Source: CAZQGO01 sp964593065
GTDB lineage: Bacteria > Oederibacteriota > JAAXVQ01
Length of the DNA stretch: 64,000 bases
Direction: 5' to 3'
Assembly (NCBI GenBank): GCA_964593065.1
Contig: CAZQGO010000002.1
Coordinates: 62,001-126,000, forward strand
Shown here: positions 29,914 to 39,064 of the stretch, piece after piece
Numbering within the stretch: position 1 is the stretch's first letter
Layout: each line of letters begins with the position of its first letter
The notes under the pieces: model-generated
The model's input: only the letters and a program-made list of their open reading frames with translations
The model's database searches: none
What the model was told of the DNA's origin: nothing
Translations under genes and position numbers: made by a program

Positions 29914-31470
29914 ATGTCCCGGTTGAAAAATATCGAGAAGCGTTTCTGGCTGACCCTTTTGATCCTAACCGGCCTGCGTCTCTGTTTCGTCGGGCGTTTT
30001 GAATTGGCTCCCGACGAGGCGTACTACTGGGCCTGGTCCCGGCATCTCGCCTGGGCTTATTATGATCAGGGGCCCATGCTGGCATGGTTCATCCGCTTTT
30101 TTACGACCCTGTCCGCCGCGAATACCGAAACCAGTGTCCGGCTGGGAGCCGTCTTGCTGTCCGCGCTGACCTCGTGGGTTTTTTTTGTCTGGCTGCGAAA
30201 AATGTTCCGGGATGCGCGCGCCGCCTGGCTCGGGTTTCTAGCCTTGCAGGCGGCGCTGTTGTTCGCCGTCGGGGCGGTGCTCATGATGCATGACTCCCTG
30301 ATGATGTGCGCCTGGGTGGCCGCGCTGTTCTTTTTCTACCGGGCGCTCTTTGAAGATTGGCAGCCGGGATGGGCCCTGGGCGCCGCCGCCTTGGGGGCGG
30401 GCGCATTGTCGAAATACAGCATGGCCCTGTTCGTCCCCTGCCTGCTGCTGTTTCTGCTGCTCTCCCGGCGGCACCGGTCGTGGTGGCGTCGCCCGCACTT
30501 GTATCTCGCCGGACTGTTCACCCTCCTGCTCGTGTCGCCGCTGCTCGTCTGGAACTCCCAGCACGGCTGGGCCTCCTTCGGGCACGTGGCCTTTCTGGGT
30601 GGAACGCAGAAAAATTTCTCGCTTTCACTCCAGACGGCGGGAGAATTCATCGCCGGTCAGCTTGCCGTCATGACGCCCCTGTTGGGCGCCTTCTGCCTGG
30701 CGGCCCCGGTCATCGCCTGGCGGGCAGGCCGTCGCGACCCGGAAACGAGGGAACAGTATTTGTTCCTGGCCTGCTTCTCCGCTCCGATCCTGCTCTTTTT
30801 CCTGCTGCTCTCGGTGCATACCCGGATTTACGCCAACTGGGCCGCTCCCGCCTATCCCGCGGCCTTGGCGATTCTTGCCGGCTGGGTTCAAAACGCCTGG
30901 AACTCCCCCGCCTCGGGTCGGGTCCGTGCCTGGGTGGGCGTGACCCTGGGTCTGGCGGCGGCCCTGACCCTGGCCGTGCATGTCGAGGCCGTCTGGGGCT
31001 TTCCGCCCCTGCGAGGCCGCGCGGCCGCCTCCTTGGACCGCATCCGCGGCTGGCACGCCCTCGGCCAGGAAGCCGGGGAACGGCTCCGGGAGCTGCGCCG
31101 CCGGGAGCCCCGGAGCGTATTCCTGGCCGCGCGCCGGTATCAAATCGCCGCCGAACTTTCCTTTTACACTCCCGGCCAGCCTCCGGTGCAGTTGCTGCCG
31201 GAACGAGAGCCGGCCAACAACCAATACCGCTTTTGGGACCGCTCCGGCCTGCTGGCGGGCCAAGACGCCCTGTTCGTCTGCGAGGACGGCTGGGAAGCGT
31301 CGCATCTGCAATCGCGTTTCGATCGCATCGAAACCCTGCCCGTCTTCCGGGTGTACGACCGCGGACGCTTCGTGCGGGAAATCCGCTTTTTCCTCGGCCG
31401 CGGGTTTCGTCCCGCGGGCGTCGCGGCCGTGCACTACGCCCGGCGCGGGCCCGGCAGGCAACGGCCATGA
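29914..31470 (+). CDS. GT39-family membrane glycosyltransferase
   Basis: 518-residue polytopic protein of the PMT/ArnT-like class, which moves a sugar from a polyprenyl-phosphate donor on the periplasmic face. The first loop carries FELAPDEAYYWAWSRHLAWAYYDQG, the acidic catalytic region of this family, followed by roughly ten hydrophobic helices and a soluble C-terminal domain from about residue 375. AAGGG touches the ATG; a TTG nine bases later has better spacing. The stop overlaps lptF (ATGA). The link to LptF/LptG suggests lipid A or other envelope glycan modification, but protein O-glycosylation is equally possible. Confidence 0.88.
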   Translation: MSRLKNIEKRFWLTLLILTGLRLCFVGRFELAPDEAYYWAWSRHLAWAYYDQGPMLAWFIRFFTTLSAANTETSVRLGAVLLSALTSWVFFVWLRKMFRDARAAWLGFLALQAALLFAVGAVLMMHDSLMMCAWVAALFFFYRALFEDWQPGWALGAAALGAGALSKYSMALFVPCLLLFLLLSRRHRSWWRRPHLYLAGLFTLLLVSPLLVWNSQHGWASFGHVAFLGGTQKNFSLSLQTAGEFIAGQLAVMTPLLGAFCLAAPVIAWRAGRRDPETREQYLFLACFSAPILLFFLLLSVHTRIYANWAAPAYPAALAILAGWVQNAWNSPASGRVRAWVGVTLGLAAALTLAVHVEAVWGFPPLRGRAAASLDRIRGWHALGQEAGERLRELRRREPRSVFLAARRYQIAAELSFYTPGQPPVQLLPEREPANNQYRFWDRSGLLAGQDALFVCEDGWEASHLQSRFDRIETLPVFRVYDRGRFVREIRFFLGRGFRPAGVAAVHYARRGPGRQRP

Positions 31471-32633
31471 AAACCCTGTCCCGCTACATGGCCAGAGAAA
31501 TGATCTATCCCTTCGGCGTGAGCCTGATGGTGTTCACCTTCATTTTGATCATGGACAAAATCTTCACGCTGACGGACCTCATTCTCCAATACGGCGTCTC
31601 GGCCCTGGTCGTTCTGAAGCTGTTGCTGTACATCCTGCCCGCCACCTTCGCCATCACGGTTCCCATGGCCTGCCTCGTCGCCGTCATTGTTTCTTTTTCC
31701 CGCCTGAAGTCCGACAACGAATTGACCGCCATCCGGGCTTCCGGCATTTCCCTGCTGCCCCTGGTCCTGGTGGCGCTGGTCTTCGGGGGCGTGCTGACGG
31801 CCACCATGGTCTGGTTCAACAACCACGTGCTGCCGCAGGCCAACTTCGCCTACAAAAGCCTGTACTATGACATCGTCAGCCAGCGTGCGGCCATCGTGAT
31901 CCGCGAGCATGTCTTCGTGGACGACTTCGACGGCTTTATCTTCCGCGTGGGGGAATCCGACCCCGTCAGCGGCGAGTTGCGGGATATCATCGTGTTCGCC
32001 GAGGAAAAAAACCAGCCCGAGTCCGTGAGAACCATCCTCGCCCACCGCGGTCGCCTCATCTCGGACCGTCAATCCCGGCGGGTGATGCTGCGGCTGGAAG
32101 AGGGTTTCATGCAAATGGTTCAACCCGACAATCCCCAGGCCTTCGCCCGGATTGATTTCGATACGAACCTGCTGGACCTGGACATCCACCAATCCCTGGC
32201 CAATCAGCAGCTGGAGGCAGAGCGCAGTCCGCGCGAAATGTCCATGGGCGAAATCCGGGCGGAACTGGCGCGCGGCCCCGAGGCCGGCGGCAACCCCAAT
32301 CTGTTGCGGGTCGAGTACCAGAAAAAAATCTCCATTCCCTTCGCCTGCATGGCGTTCATCCTGATCGGGGCGCCCCTGGGGATCCTCTCTCCGCGCTCCG
32401 GCAAATTGCTGGCGTATTTCCTGGGCGTGATCCTGATTTTCCTGTATTACATTTTCCTCTCCGTGGGGGAAACCCTGGGCGTGGACGGGCGCATGCAACC
32501 CGACCTGGCCATGTGGCTGCCGAACTTGCTCCTGGCCGGGGTCGGTCTCTATGGTTTGTTTTGGGTCTGGCTGGACCATCCCCCCTGGCCCGCCTGGCTG
32601 CGCCCGCGCCGCAGCCGCCGGAGGACGGCATGA
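31467..32633 (+). CDS. lptF: LPS export permease LptF-type
   Basis: 388-residue permease of the YjgP/YjgQ family. Three helices, a periplasmic beta-jellyroll-like part (about 130-270) and three further helices are visible. It starts MKTLSRYMAREMIYPF, and the helix after VEYQKKISIPFACMAFILIGAPLG is highly typical. With LptG and the ATPase LptB (not in the window) it extracts lipopolysaccharide from the inner membrane. The ATG overlaps the glycosyltransferase stop, and its own stop overlaps lptG, both as ATGA. The F versus G label rests on gene order and could be reversed. Confidence 0.9.
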   Translation: MKTLSRYMAREMIYPFGVSLMVFTFILIMDKIFTLTDLILQYGVSALVVLKLLLYILPATFAITVPMACLVAVIVSFSRLKSDNELTAIRASGISLLPLVLVALVFGGVLTATMVWFNNHVLPQANFAYKSLYYDIVSQRAAIVIREHVFVDDFDGFIFRVGESDPVSGELRDIIVFAEEKNQPESVRTILAHRGRLISDRQSRRVMLRLEEGFMQMVQPDNPQAFARIDFDTNLLDLDIHQSLANQQLEAERSPREMSMGEIRAELARGPEAGGNPNLLRVEYQKKISIPFACMAFILIGAPLGILSPRSGKLLAYFLGVILIFLYYIFLSVGETLGVDGRMQPDLAMWLPNLLLAGVGLYGLFWVWLDHPPWPAWLRPRRSRRRTA

Positions 32634-33739
32634 GCATCCTGCACCGCTACCTCCTGAAAGAATTCCTGAAACCGCTGCTGTTCGTCACGGTGGTGTTCGT
32701 CGGAATTTACGTCATCGCGCAGCTGGTGGACGACATGCGCATGTTCGTGGCGCACCACCCTCCCCTGTCGGTGATCATCCTGTATTATTTTTTCCGCGTC
32801 CCCTACTACGCCGTGCAAGTGATGCCCTTGGCGGTGCTGCTCTCGGTCCTGCTCGCCCTGGGCCAGCTGGCACGCAACAACGAGTTAATCGCGCTCCGGG
32901 GCTGCGGCGTGAGTTTCTACCAGGTCACGGCGCCCCTGTTGGCGGCGGCGCTGGTGATCTCGCTGCTGGTTTTGGGTTTCGACGAGGTCGTGATCCCCCT
33001 GACCAATCCCCGGGCGGAATACATCAAAAAGGTCAATATCGAACAGAAAGCCGATCAGATGTACCGCTACCGCCGCGACCGGGTGGCCCGCAGCGTCTCG
33101 GGCAACCGCGTTCTTTACATGCGGCACTTGGACGCCCTGGCAGGGAAAATGCAGAAAGTCATCTATCTGGAATTGGGACCAAACCTGGACGTGCGAAAAA
33201 GGCTGGACGCGCGCAGCGCGCGCTGGCGGGCGGGAGCCTGGCTTTTTTCCGACGGCATCCTGAGGGTTTTCGACCCCTCCGGCGGACTGACGCGGTTCGA
33301 GCCTTTCACCCAGTTGGCGATCCGCTTCAAGGAGTCGCCCCGTGAATTCGTCCGCGAGGAAAAGGACGCCGATCAGCTTCTATCCATGACGCTTCCGGAC
33401 CTGCGCACCCGCATCCGGCTTCTCAAGGAAATGGGCAGCAATACCAACAAAGAGGAGGTGAATCTGCAGCTGAAGTTCGCCTTCCCCTTCGCCAACTTCA
33501 TCCTCGTCCTCCTGGGCATCTCCCTGCCCTTCATCTTTCCCTCCGGACGCCGGGCCCTGCTGGGGGCCGCCATCGGATTCATCATCACCATCACCACGGG
33601 CTTCTTCTATATCGGCTTCATCGCCATCGGCACCTCGCTGGGAAACAACGGCACTTTCTCCCCCTTCGTCTCGGTCTGGATCGCCAACGTGTCATTCGGA
33701 TTGTTGGGCGCGTGGCTGATGCGCCTGGCCAACCGTTAG
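32630..33739 (+). CDS. lptG: LPS export permease LptG-type
   Basis: 369-residue partner of LptF with the same topology: three N-terminal helices, a periplasmic domain (about 110-265) and three C-terminal helices. It begins MSILHRYLLKEFLKPL and contains LQLKFAFPFANFILVLLGISLPF, the counterpart of the LptF helix. GGAGG precedes the ATG at a good distance. It is the last gene of the three-gene operon and ends 8 bases from the convergent greA stop. Confidence 0.9.
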   Translation: MSILHRYLLKEFLKPLLFVTVVFVGIYVIAQLVDDMRMFVAHHPPLSVIILYYFFRVPYYAVQVMPLAVLLSVLLALGQLARNNELIALRGCGVSFYQVTAPLLAAALVISLLVLGFDEVVIPLTNPRAEYIKKVNIEQKADQMYRYRRDRVARSVSGNRVLYMRHLDALAGKMQKVIYLELGPNLDVRKRLDARSARWRAGAWLFSDGILRVFDPSGGLTRFEPFTQLAIRFKESPREFVREEKDADQLLSMTLPDLRTRIRLLKEMGSNTNKEEVNLQLKFAFPFANFILVLLGISLPFIFPSGRRALLGAAIGFIITITTGFFYIGFIAIGTSLGNNGTFSPFVSVWIANVSFGLLGAWLMRLANR

Positions 33740-33747
33740 GAACCGGC

Positions 33748-34221
33748 TCAGGTCATTTCACTCGCGAGAATCCGGTAACGCCGCCGGCCGGCCGGCACTT
33801 GAATCTCGACCTCCGTACCCACGCTGTGTCCCACCAGCCCCCGTCCGAGGGGCGAGGTGACGGAAATTTTGCCGGCGTCGAAGTCGGCTTCGGCGGGCGC
33901 GACCAGGCAAAAGCGGCTGTCTTCACCGCTGTCCAGGTCGCGCAGCTGGACGGTTTGACCCAGGGAGATTTTCCCTTCGGGAATTTTCGTCTTGTCGATC
34001 ATTTTGGCCTGCGCGAGCTCCGTCTCCAGGTGGTGGATCCGGCGTTCCAGCTTGCCCTGTTCCTCCTTGGCCGCGTCATACTCGGCGTTTTCAGACAAAT
34101 CCCCGTGTTCGCGTGCGGTTTTGACCGCCTGGATCACCTCCCGGCGCTTGGGTCCCTTCAATTCCTCGAGCTCCCGCCGCAGTCTTTCGAAACCCTCGGG
34201 TGTCAGATAAACCTCGGACAT
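33748..34221 (-). CDS. greA: transcription elongation factor GreA
   Basis: 157-residue cleavage factor that rescues backtracked RNA polymerase. The N-terminal coiled coil (about 1-75) carries the tip residues D41 and E44 in HGDLSENAEYDAAKEEQ, which match the functional pair of E. coli GreA. The C-terminal FKBP-like domain follows (GKISLGQTVQL, SPLGRGLVGHSVG). AAGGAGGT precedes the ATG at 34221; longer open sequence upstream is not GreA-like. It has its own strong promoter. Confidence 0.97.
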   Translation of the reverse strand: MSEVYLTPEGFERLRRELEELKGPKRREVIQAVKTAREHGDLSENAEYDAAKEEQGKLERRIHHLETELAQAKMIDKTKIPEGKISLGQTVQLRDLDSGEDSRFCLVAPAEADFDAGKISVTSPLGRGLVGHSVGTEVEIQVPAGRRRYRILASEMT

Positions 34222-34248
34222 GCTCGGACCTCCTTTCCCAGGCAAACC

Positions 34249-34277
34249 ATTGTAGCGGCTGCGGCCAGGCTTGTCAA
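34249..34277 (-). promoter_or_regulatory. strong promoter for greA
   Basis: Minus-strand perfect -35 TTGACA (34272-34277), 17-base spacer, -10 TACAAT (34249-34254), 28 bases upstream of the ATG. Confidence 0.78.
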
Positions 34278-34294
34278 AGGGCATGCGGAGCTGC

Positions 34295-34323
34295 TTGCAA
34301 TTTCCCGCCGGTAGAAATACAAT
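34295..34323 (+). promoter_or_regulatory. promoter for the histidine kinase gene
   Basis: Plus-strand -35 TTGCAA (34295-34300), 17-base spacer, -10 TACAAT (34318-34323), 45 bases before the ATG at 34368. It is divergent from the greA promoter with 17 bases between the two -35 boxes. Confidence 0.7.
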
Positions 34324-34367
34324 AAGATTTCAATGCGGCGGGCGCACCGCCCCCACGGGAGCCTGGC

Positions 34368-36806
34368 ATGCCGGAGTCGGACAGAAGCCTGAAAAAAACC
34401 TGGAACTATGTGCGCGCCCAGCTCAGCTGGCGCCGGAAAATCCGCATTAAAATCATCCTGATTGTTCTGCTCCTGGCGGTTCTGCCCCTTTCCATCTTTT
34501 GCTTCATCACCTTGCGCATGGGCCTGGCCTACGTCTATTTGTACACGGCCCGGGAAACGCAGGAGAAGGTCACGCATTTCTCCAAAACCGTCGAGCTCTT
34601 TTATGGCGATCATTTCAAGCGGGCCCTGCAAGCCGCTCTGACCCTGCACCCCGAAGACTTGGAGTCGGCCAGGGCGCACGACCGTTACCTGGAACAATTG
34701 CTGTCGGAAACGCCCGACACCCTCCTGGTCACCCTGGCCGCCCCCTCGGGCCGCCTCTCGGCCTACCGTTCCTTGACGCCCCTGAGCGAAGCCCTGATCC
34801 GGGAACAAGGCCATTTCCATTCCCACCCCTTAGCCGAACGCGGTCTGGCCGGGGATCTGGGGCAAGTGCAAATTCTGCCGGACTTGCCGCAACCGCTTTT
34901 GCCCCTGCGGATTCCCCTCCGGCCCAGCCGGCATGGACCCGGCTGGACCGTCACCTACTATTTCAGCCTGCAAACCCTGTGGCAAAACCTCCTGCTGCTG
35001 CATTTCGGCCCGGACACGGACATTTTCTTAATCAATCCGCAGGGGGAAATATTGTTCGATTCCCAGGTCGACGGGGCCCTGCGCCCAGACCAAGTCCGCA
35101 GTCAGCCCAACCATCTGCTCGTCATCAACATCCGCGGCTCCCAGGTTCTTCCTCCCCCCTCGGTTTTTCCGCACAGCAACCGTTTCGGCTACCGGGTCCA
35201 GAGCGCCTCCGCGCCCTGCCCGCTGTTGAACTGGACGATCACCCTGGAACGGAACGCCAAAATCATCCATCGGCAGACGGCCACCTTGCAGATTCTGATC
35301 TTTTCCTTCTGGGGAATTTCCATGCTTTTTTCCGTTTTGGGGGGCATCTGGTTCGTGACCAAGCTGGTGCATCCCATCGAGGAGCTGGAAGCGGGCATCA
35401 AGCTGGTCAGTTCGGGCCTGATGGGGGACGAGCTGCCGGTCCGATCCCAGGACGAGATCGGGCGCTTGACCGAGACCTTCAATCAAATGACGCGGACGCT
35501 GATGCTGCGCAACGAGGAAATCCGCGGCAAAACGCGGGAACTGACCTTCTTCAACGCCATCACCCGCATCATCAACCAGTCGGTGGACCTCAAAACCTTC
35601 TTGGACAACAGCCTGCAGAAAATCCTGCAGCTGCTGCACGCCACCGCCGGCATCGCCTATGTCTTCCACCCCGTGCGCAAGGAACTGCATCCCCATGCCG
35701 TGTATGGCTTCTCCGAGGCGTTTTTGGCCCCCCAGGCGCAGGCCGATTTCAAGCAGGAGTTGATCGCGCGCATCTTTAATTCCCGCGAGCCCCTCATGCT
35801 GCGCTACCTGCGGCGTCATTCGGGCGCCCAGCACCTCCTCCGCTCCGAAGGCATTCAGGAACTGCTGCTGGTGCCCCTGCAGTCCAAGACCCGCGCCATG
35901 GGCGTGCTGTTGGTCGCCAGCCGGCGCAAGCATTCCTTTCATTACCGGGACTTGGTGCTGCTGGCCAGCATTGGCGACGAAATCGGCGTGGCGGTGGACA
36001 ACGCCCTGCTGTATGAGGAATTGCAGCGGAAGATTCAGGAACTCGAAAAGGCCTACCAGGAGTTGCAGGAGCTGGACCGTTTCAAGAGCCGTTTTCTGTC
36101 CAACGTCTCCCACGAGCTGCGCACGCCCATCACCTCCATCAAGACCTACGTGGAGCTTTTTCTCCAGGACAAGATCGGCGTGCTCCAGGAGGAGCAGAAG
36201 GAAAAACTCGAAATCGTACGCCGCAACCTCAACAGCCTGATGACGCTGATCAACGATTTGCTCGCGATCGCGCGCGTGGAGGACCAAAAGGACCGCCCCA
36301 GCCAAAAGGAGAAAATTCCCATTCAGGATATCGTGGATCAGGCCCTGGCGGACACCGTCGAGATCGCCAAGGGCAAAGGCCTGCAGTTGCTGAGCCGGAT
36401 CGCCTCCAAGAAATATTGGGTGGAAGTCGACCGCCAGAAAATCCTCCAGGTCATCCAAAACCTCATCTCCAACGCCATCAAATTCACCGAGCGCGGCGAG
36501 ATCCTCGTCAGCGTGAAGAGGATGGAAGGCGACGGTTCCCCGCCGCAGGTGGAAGTCGCGGTCAACGATACCGGCATCGGCATCCCCACCTCGGAACTCC
36601 CCAAGATTTTCCAGAGATTTTACCAGATCGATTCCTCGCCCACCCGTAAATACGTCGGCACCGGACTGGGCTTGGCCATTGTGAAGGAGATTCTCGCGGG
36701 ACACGGGACCCAGATCCACGTGGACAGCACACCCGGCGAAGGCAGCCGGTTCTGGTTCACCCTGCCCGTCCTGGACGCGGAACCGCCCGGCCCGGCCCGA
36801 GCGTGA
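34368..36806 (+). CDS. membrane sensor histidine kinase (HAMP-GAF-HisKA-HATPase)
   Basis: 812 residues. A first helix (about 27-49), a large extracytoplasmic Cache-like sensor region (about 50-305), a second helix (about 308-330), HAMP (about 331-385), a GAF-like domain (about 395-560), a short coiled coil, HisKA with phospho-acceptor H582 (NVSHELRTPI) and an HATPase_c domain with NLISNAIKF, DTGIGIP and GTGLGLAIVK. All kinase motifs are intact. GGGAG precedes the ATG. No response regulator gene is adjacent, so it is an orphan kinase here; the receiver-GGDEF protein at 4421 is one possible but distant partner. Confidence 0.93.
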   Translation: MPESDRSLKKTWNYVRAQLSWRRKIRIKIILIVLLLAVLPLSIFCFITLRMGLAYVYLYTARETQEKVTHFSKTVELFYGDHFKRALQAALTLHPEDLESARAHDRYLEQLLSETPDTLLVTLAAPSGRLSAYRSLTPLSEALIREQGHFHSHPLAERGLAGDLGQVQILPDLPQPLLPLRIPLRPSRHGPGWTVTYYFSLQTLWQNLLLLHFGPDTDIFLINPQGEILFDSQVDGALRPDQVRSQPNHLLVINIRGSQVLPPPSVFPHSNRFGYRVQSASAPCPLLNWTITLERNAKIIHRQTATLQILIFSFWGISMLFSVLGGIWFVTKLVHPIEELEAGIKLVSSGLMGDELPVRSQDEIGRLTETFNQMTRTLMLRNEEIRGKTRELTFFNAITRIINQSVDLKTFLDNSLQKILQLLHATAGIAYVFHPVRKELHPHAVYGFSEAFLAPQAQADFKQELIARIFNSREPLMLRYLRRHSGAQHLLRSEGIQELLLVPLQSKTRAMGVLLVASRRKHSFHYRDLVLLASIGDEIGVAVDNALLYEELQRKIQELEKAYQELQELDRFKSRFLSNVSHELRTPITSIKTYVELFLQDKIGVLQEEQKEKLEIVRRNLNSLMTLINDLLAIARVEDQKDRPSQKEKIPIQDIVDQALADTVEIAKGKGLQLLSRIASKKYWVEVDRQKILQVIQNLISNAIKFTERGEILVSVKRMEGDGSPPQVEVAVNDTGIGIPTSELPKIFQRFYQIDSSPTRKYVGTGLGLAIVKEILAGHGTQIHVDSTPGEGSRFWFTLPVLDAEPPGPARA

Positions 36807-36837
36807 CGGCCCGGGTCGCCCGGCCGCGCTCCCCCGC

Positions 36838-38013
36838 CTAGATGGGGCCGGACAGCATCCGTTTCATGCCCCGCAGCGCCTGCCGGGTGCGTTCCTCGTT
36901 CTCGATGAGGGCGAAGCGGACGAACCCTTCCCCGCCCTCGCCGAAGCCGTTCCCCGGAGAGACCGCCACCTTGGCGTCCCGCAGCAGGCGGATGGCGAAT
37001 TCCACGGTGCCGACCCCGCGCCAGGGTTCGGGAATCGGGGCCCAAACGAACATGGTGGCCGCAGGCTTCGCAACCTCCCAGCCGATTTTATTCAGGCCGT
37101 CCACGAGCACGTCCCGCCGCGACCGGTAGGTGTTCACGATCTCCCGCACGCACTCCTGCGGCCCATTGAGGGCGGCAATCGCCGCGACCTGGATGGGAGT
37201 GAACATCCCGTAGTCCAGGTAACTCTTGATCCTCGTCAGGATCGCCACGGCCTCGGCGTTGCCGACCATGAACCCGACCCGCCAGCCCGGCATATTGTAG
37301 GTCTTGGAGAGACTGTAGAATTCCACGCCCACGTCCTTGGCTCCGGGAACCTGGAGCAGGCTCGGGGAACGGTAATCCTCAAAACCCAATTCGGCGTAGG
37401 CGTGGTCGTGCAGGACCAGGAAGTTCTCCTCCCGGGCCAGTTCGACCACGCGCCGGAAGAAATCCAGGTCCACCGTGGCGCCGGTGGGATTTTGCGGATA
37501 GGACAGCAGCACGGCCCTGGGCTTGGGCCAGGAATTCTTGCAGACATCGGTGATGTGCTGCAGCGTCTCGTCGCCCGGCACGAGGGGAATGCTGGCGACG
37601 TTGCCCTCGGCCAGGATCACGCTGTAGGCGTGGATGGGGTAACAGGGGTTCGGCACGATCACCGTGTCCCCCGGGTTGAGCAGGGCCAGCATGAAATGGG
37701 AAATGCCTTCCTTGGCGCCGATGGTGGCGATGGCTTCCGTGTCCGGATTCAAGTCCACCTGGAAGCGCCGCCGGTACCAGTCGCAAATGGCCACGCGCAA
37801 CTTGTAAATGCCCCGCGAGACCGAATAACGGTGGTTCTGGGGTTTGGCCACCGCTTCCACCAGCTTGTCCACGATGTGTTGCGGCGTGGGCAGGTCGGGA
37901 TTGCCCATGCCGAAGTCAATGATGTCCTCGCCGCGCGCGCGCGCGGCCTTGGTCTCGGCGGTCACCTTGGCCAGCACGTACGGCGGAATCCGCTGGAGTT
38001 TGTTGGAGGTCAT
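36838..38013 (-). CDS. class I/II aminotransferase, AlaC-like
   Basis: 391-residue PLP-dependent aminotransferase. Conserved features include MGNPDLPTP near the start, NPTGA at about 176-180, and the PLP lysine K237 in SLSKTYNMPGWRVGF. The closest known types by motif are alanine/glutamate aminotransferases of the AlaC group, with LL-diaminopimelate aminotransferase as an alternative. The ATG at 38013 is preferred over a GTG nine bases earlier. It follows the PfkB-family gene by 22 bases and ends the long operon, converging with the kinase gene. Confidence 0.88.
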   Translation of the reverse strand: MTSNKLQRIPPYVLAKVTAETKAARARGEDIIDFGMGNPDLPTPQHIVDKLVEAVAKPQNHRYSVSRGIYKLRVAICDWYRRRFQVDLNPDTEAIATIGAKEGISHFMLALLNPGDTVIVPNPCYPIHAYSVILAEGNVASIPLVPGDETLQHITDVCKNSWPKPRAVLLSYPQNPTGATVDLDFFRRVVELAREENFLVLHDHAYAELGFEDYRSPSLLQVPGAKDVGVEFYSLSKTYNMPGWRVGFMVGNAEAVAILTRIKSYLDYGMFTPIQVAAIAALNGPQECVREIVNTYRSRRDVLVDGLNKIGWEVAKPAATMFVWAPIPEPWRGVGTVEFAIRLLRDAKVAVSPGNGFGEGGEGFVRFALIENEERTRQALRGMKRMLSGPI

Positions 38014-38035
38014 GCCACCCACCCCCCGTCTGGGG

Positions 38036-38992
38036 TTATCGTTCCGGCCCGGGACGGCCGGAGCTCCGCAGGGCGATTCCCGGGAAGGGATCGATCAGCG
38101 CCAAGGACCGCAGGCGTTGATAGCGGTCCCGGATTTCGCCGCCGTCCAAGGATGCCAGGCGGTGGACGGAAAAATCCTCCACCGCGAAGGAAGCCAAGGT
38201 GGCCGCCGTGGAGGCGGCCACTCTCAGGGTCTGTTCCGACAGGTCACCCAGCTTGGCCAGGGTGCCGATGAATCCCCCGGCGAAGGTGTCGCCCGCTCCC
38301 GTGGGATCTTTGATCGTTTCCAGGGGAAAGGCCGGAACCACGAACAATTGGTCGCCCCAGAAAACCAGGGCGCCGTGTTCCCCCTTCTTGATGACCACCC
38401 CGCGGGGCCCGTGCCGGCGGATCCAGCGCGCCGCCTGCAGCACATGGGGCGTCCCCGTCAACTGGCGCGCCTCGGATTCGTTGACCATGACCACATCCGC
38501 GCGAGCCAGAACCTCCAGCAGCGCTTCGCGCTGGTGGGTGATCCAGTAATTCATGGTGTCCAAAATCACCAGCCGCGGCTTGTGCACCTGGCGCAGCACC
38601 TCTGCCTGCAGAACCGGATCGATGTTCGCCAGGAACAGGAAAGGGGCGGATTGGTAGGCGGCCGGAATCTTGGGGGCGAAATCGGCGAAAACGTTGAGGC
38701 ACGTTTCCAACGTGTGCGCGGTCCCGAGATCATAATCGTAATAGCCCTTCCAGCGGAAGGTGTCGCCCGCGGCGTGTTCCAGGCCCTCGACGCCGATATC
38801 CCGTTCCGTCAGCAGGCGGACGTATTTTTCGGGGAAATCCGCGCCCACCACCCCGACGATGCCCACGGACGACAGGTAATTGGCGGCCAGGGCGGCGTAC
38901 ACGGCCGACCCGCCCAGGGCGGCATGAACCTCACCGAACGGCGTCCGGACGTCATCCAAAGCCACCGAACCGACGATCAGCACATCGATCAT
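38036..38992 (-). CDS. PfkB-family sugar/nucleoside kinase
   Basis: 318-residue ribokinase-fold kinase. GGSAVYAA near residue 28 is the first signature, and DPTGAGDTFAGGF holds the anion hole and the catalytic base D235. The substrate cannot be named; members of this subgroup phosphorylate sugars, nucleosides or related compounds. GGAGGGG lies upstream of the ATG. A promoter-like sequence precedes it, so it may be transcribed separately from the Lnt gene 72 bases upstream. Confidence 0.88.
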   Translation of the reverse strand: MIDVLIVGSVALDDVRTPFGEVHAALGGSAVYAALAANYLSSVGIVGVVGADFPEKYVRLLTERDIGVEGLEHAAGDTFRWKGYYDYDLGTAHTLETCLNVFADFAPKIPAAYQSAPFLFLANIDPVLQAEVLRQVHKPRLVILDTMNYWITHQREALLEVLARADVVMVNESEARQLTGTPHVLQAARWIRRHGPRGVVIKKGEHGALVFWGDQLFVVPAFPLETIKDPTGAGDTFAGGFIGTLAKLGDLSEQTLRVAASTAATLASFAVEDFSVHRLASLDGGEIRDRYQRLRSLALIDPFPGIALRSSGRPGPER

Positions 38993-39027
38993 AGCGACCC
39001 CTCCGGGACAGGGAGAAGAATTCGTTT

Positions 39028-39056
39028 ATTGTCACACAAGCCGGTCCGCTTGGCAA
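39028..39056 (-). promoter_or_regulatory. possible promoter for the PfkB-family kinase gene
   Basis: Minus-strand -35 TTGCCA (39051-39056), 17-base spacer, -10 GACAAT (39028-39033). The -35 hexamer is the same as at the promoters at 724 and 17525. Confidence 0.45.
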
Positions 39057-39064
39057 AACGAAAA

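Noticed and set aside
30357..31466. Long N-terminal extension of the lptF frame
   Set aside because: It overlaps the glycosyltransferase in another phase; the LptF family sequence begins at the ATG at 31467.
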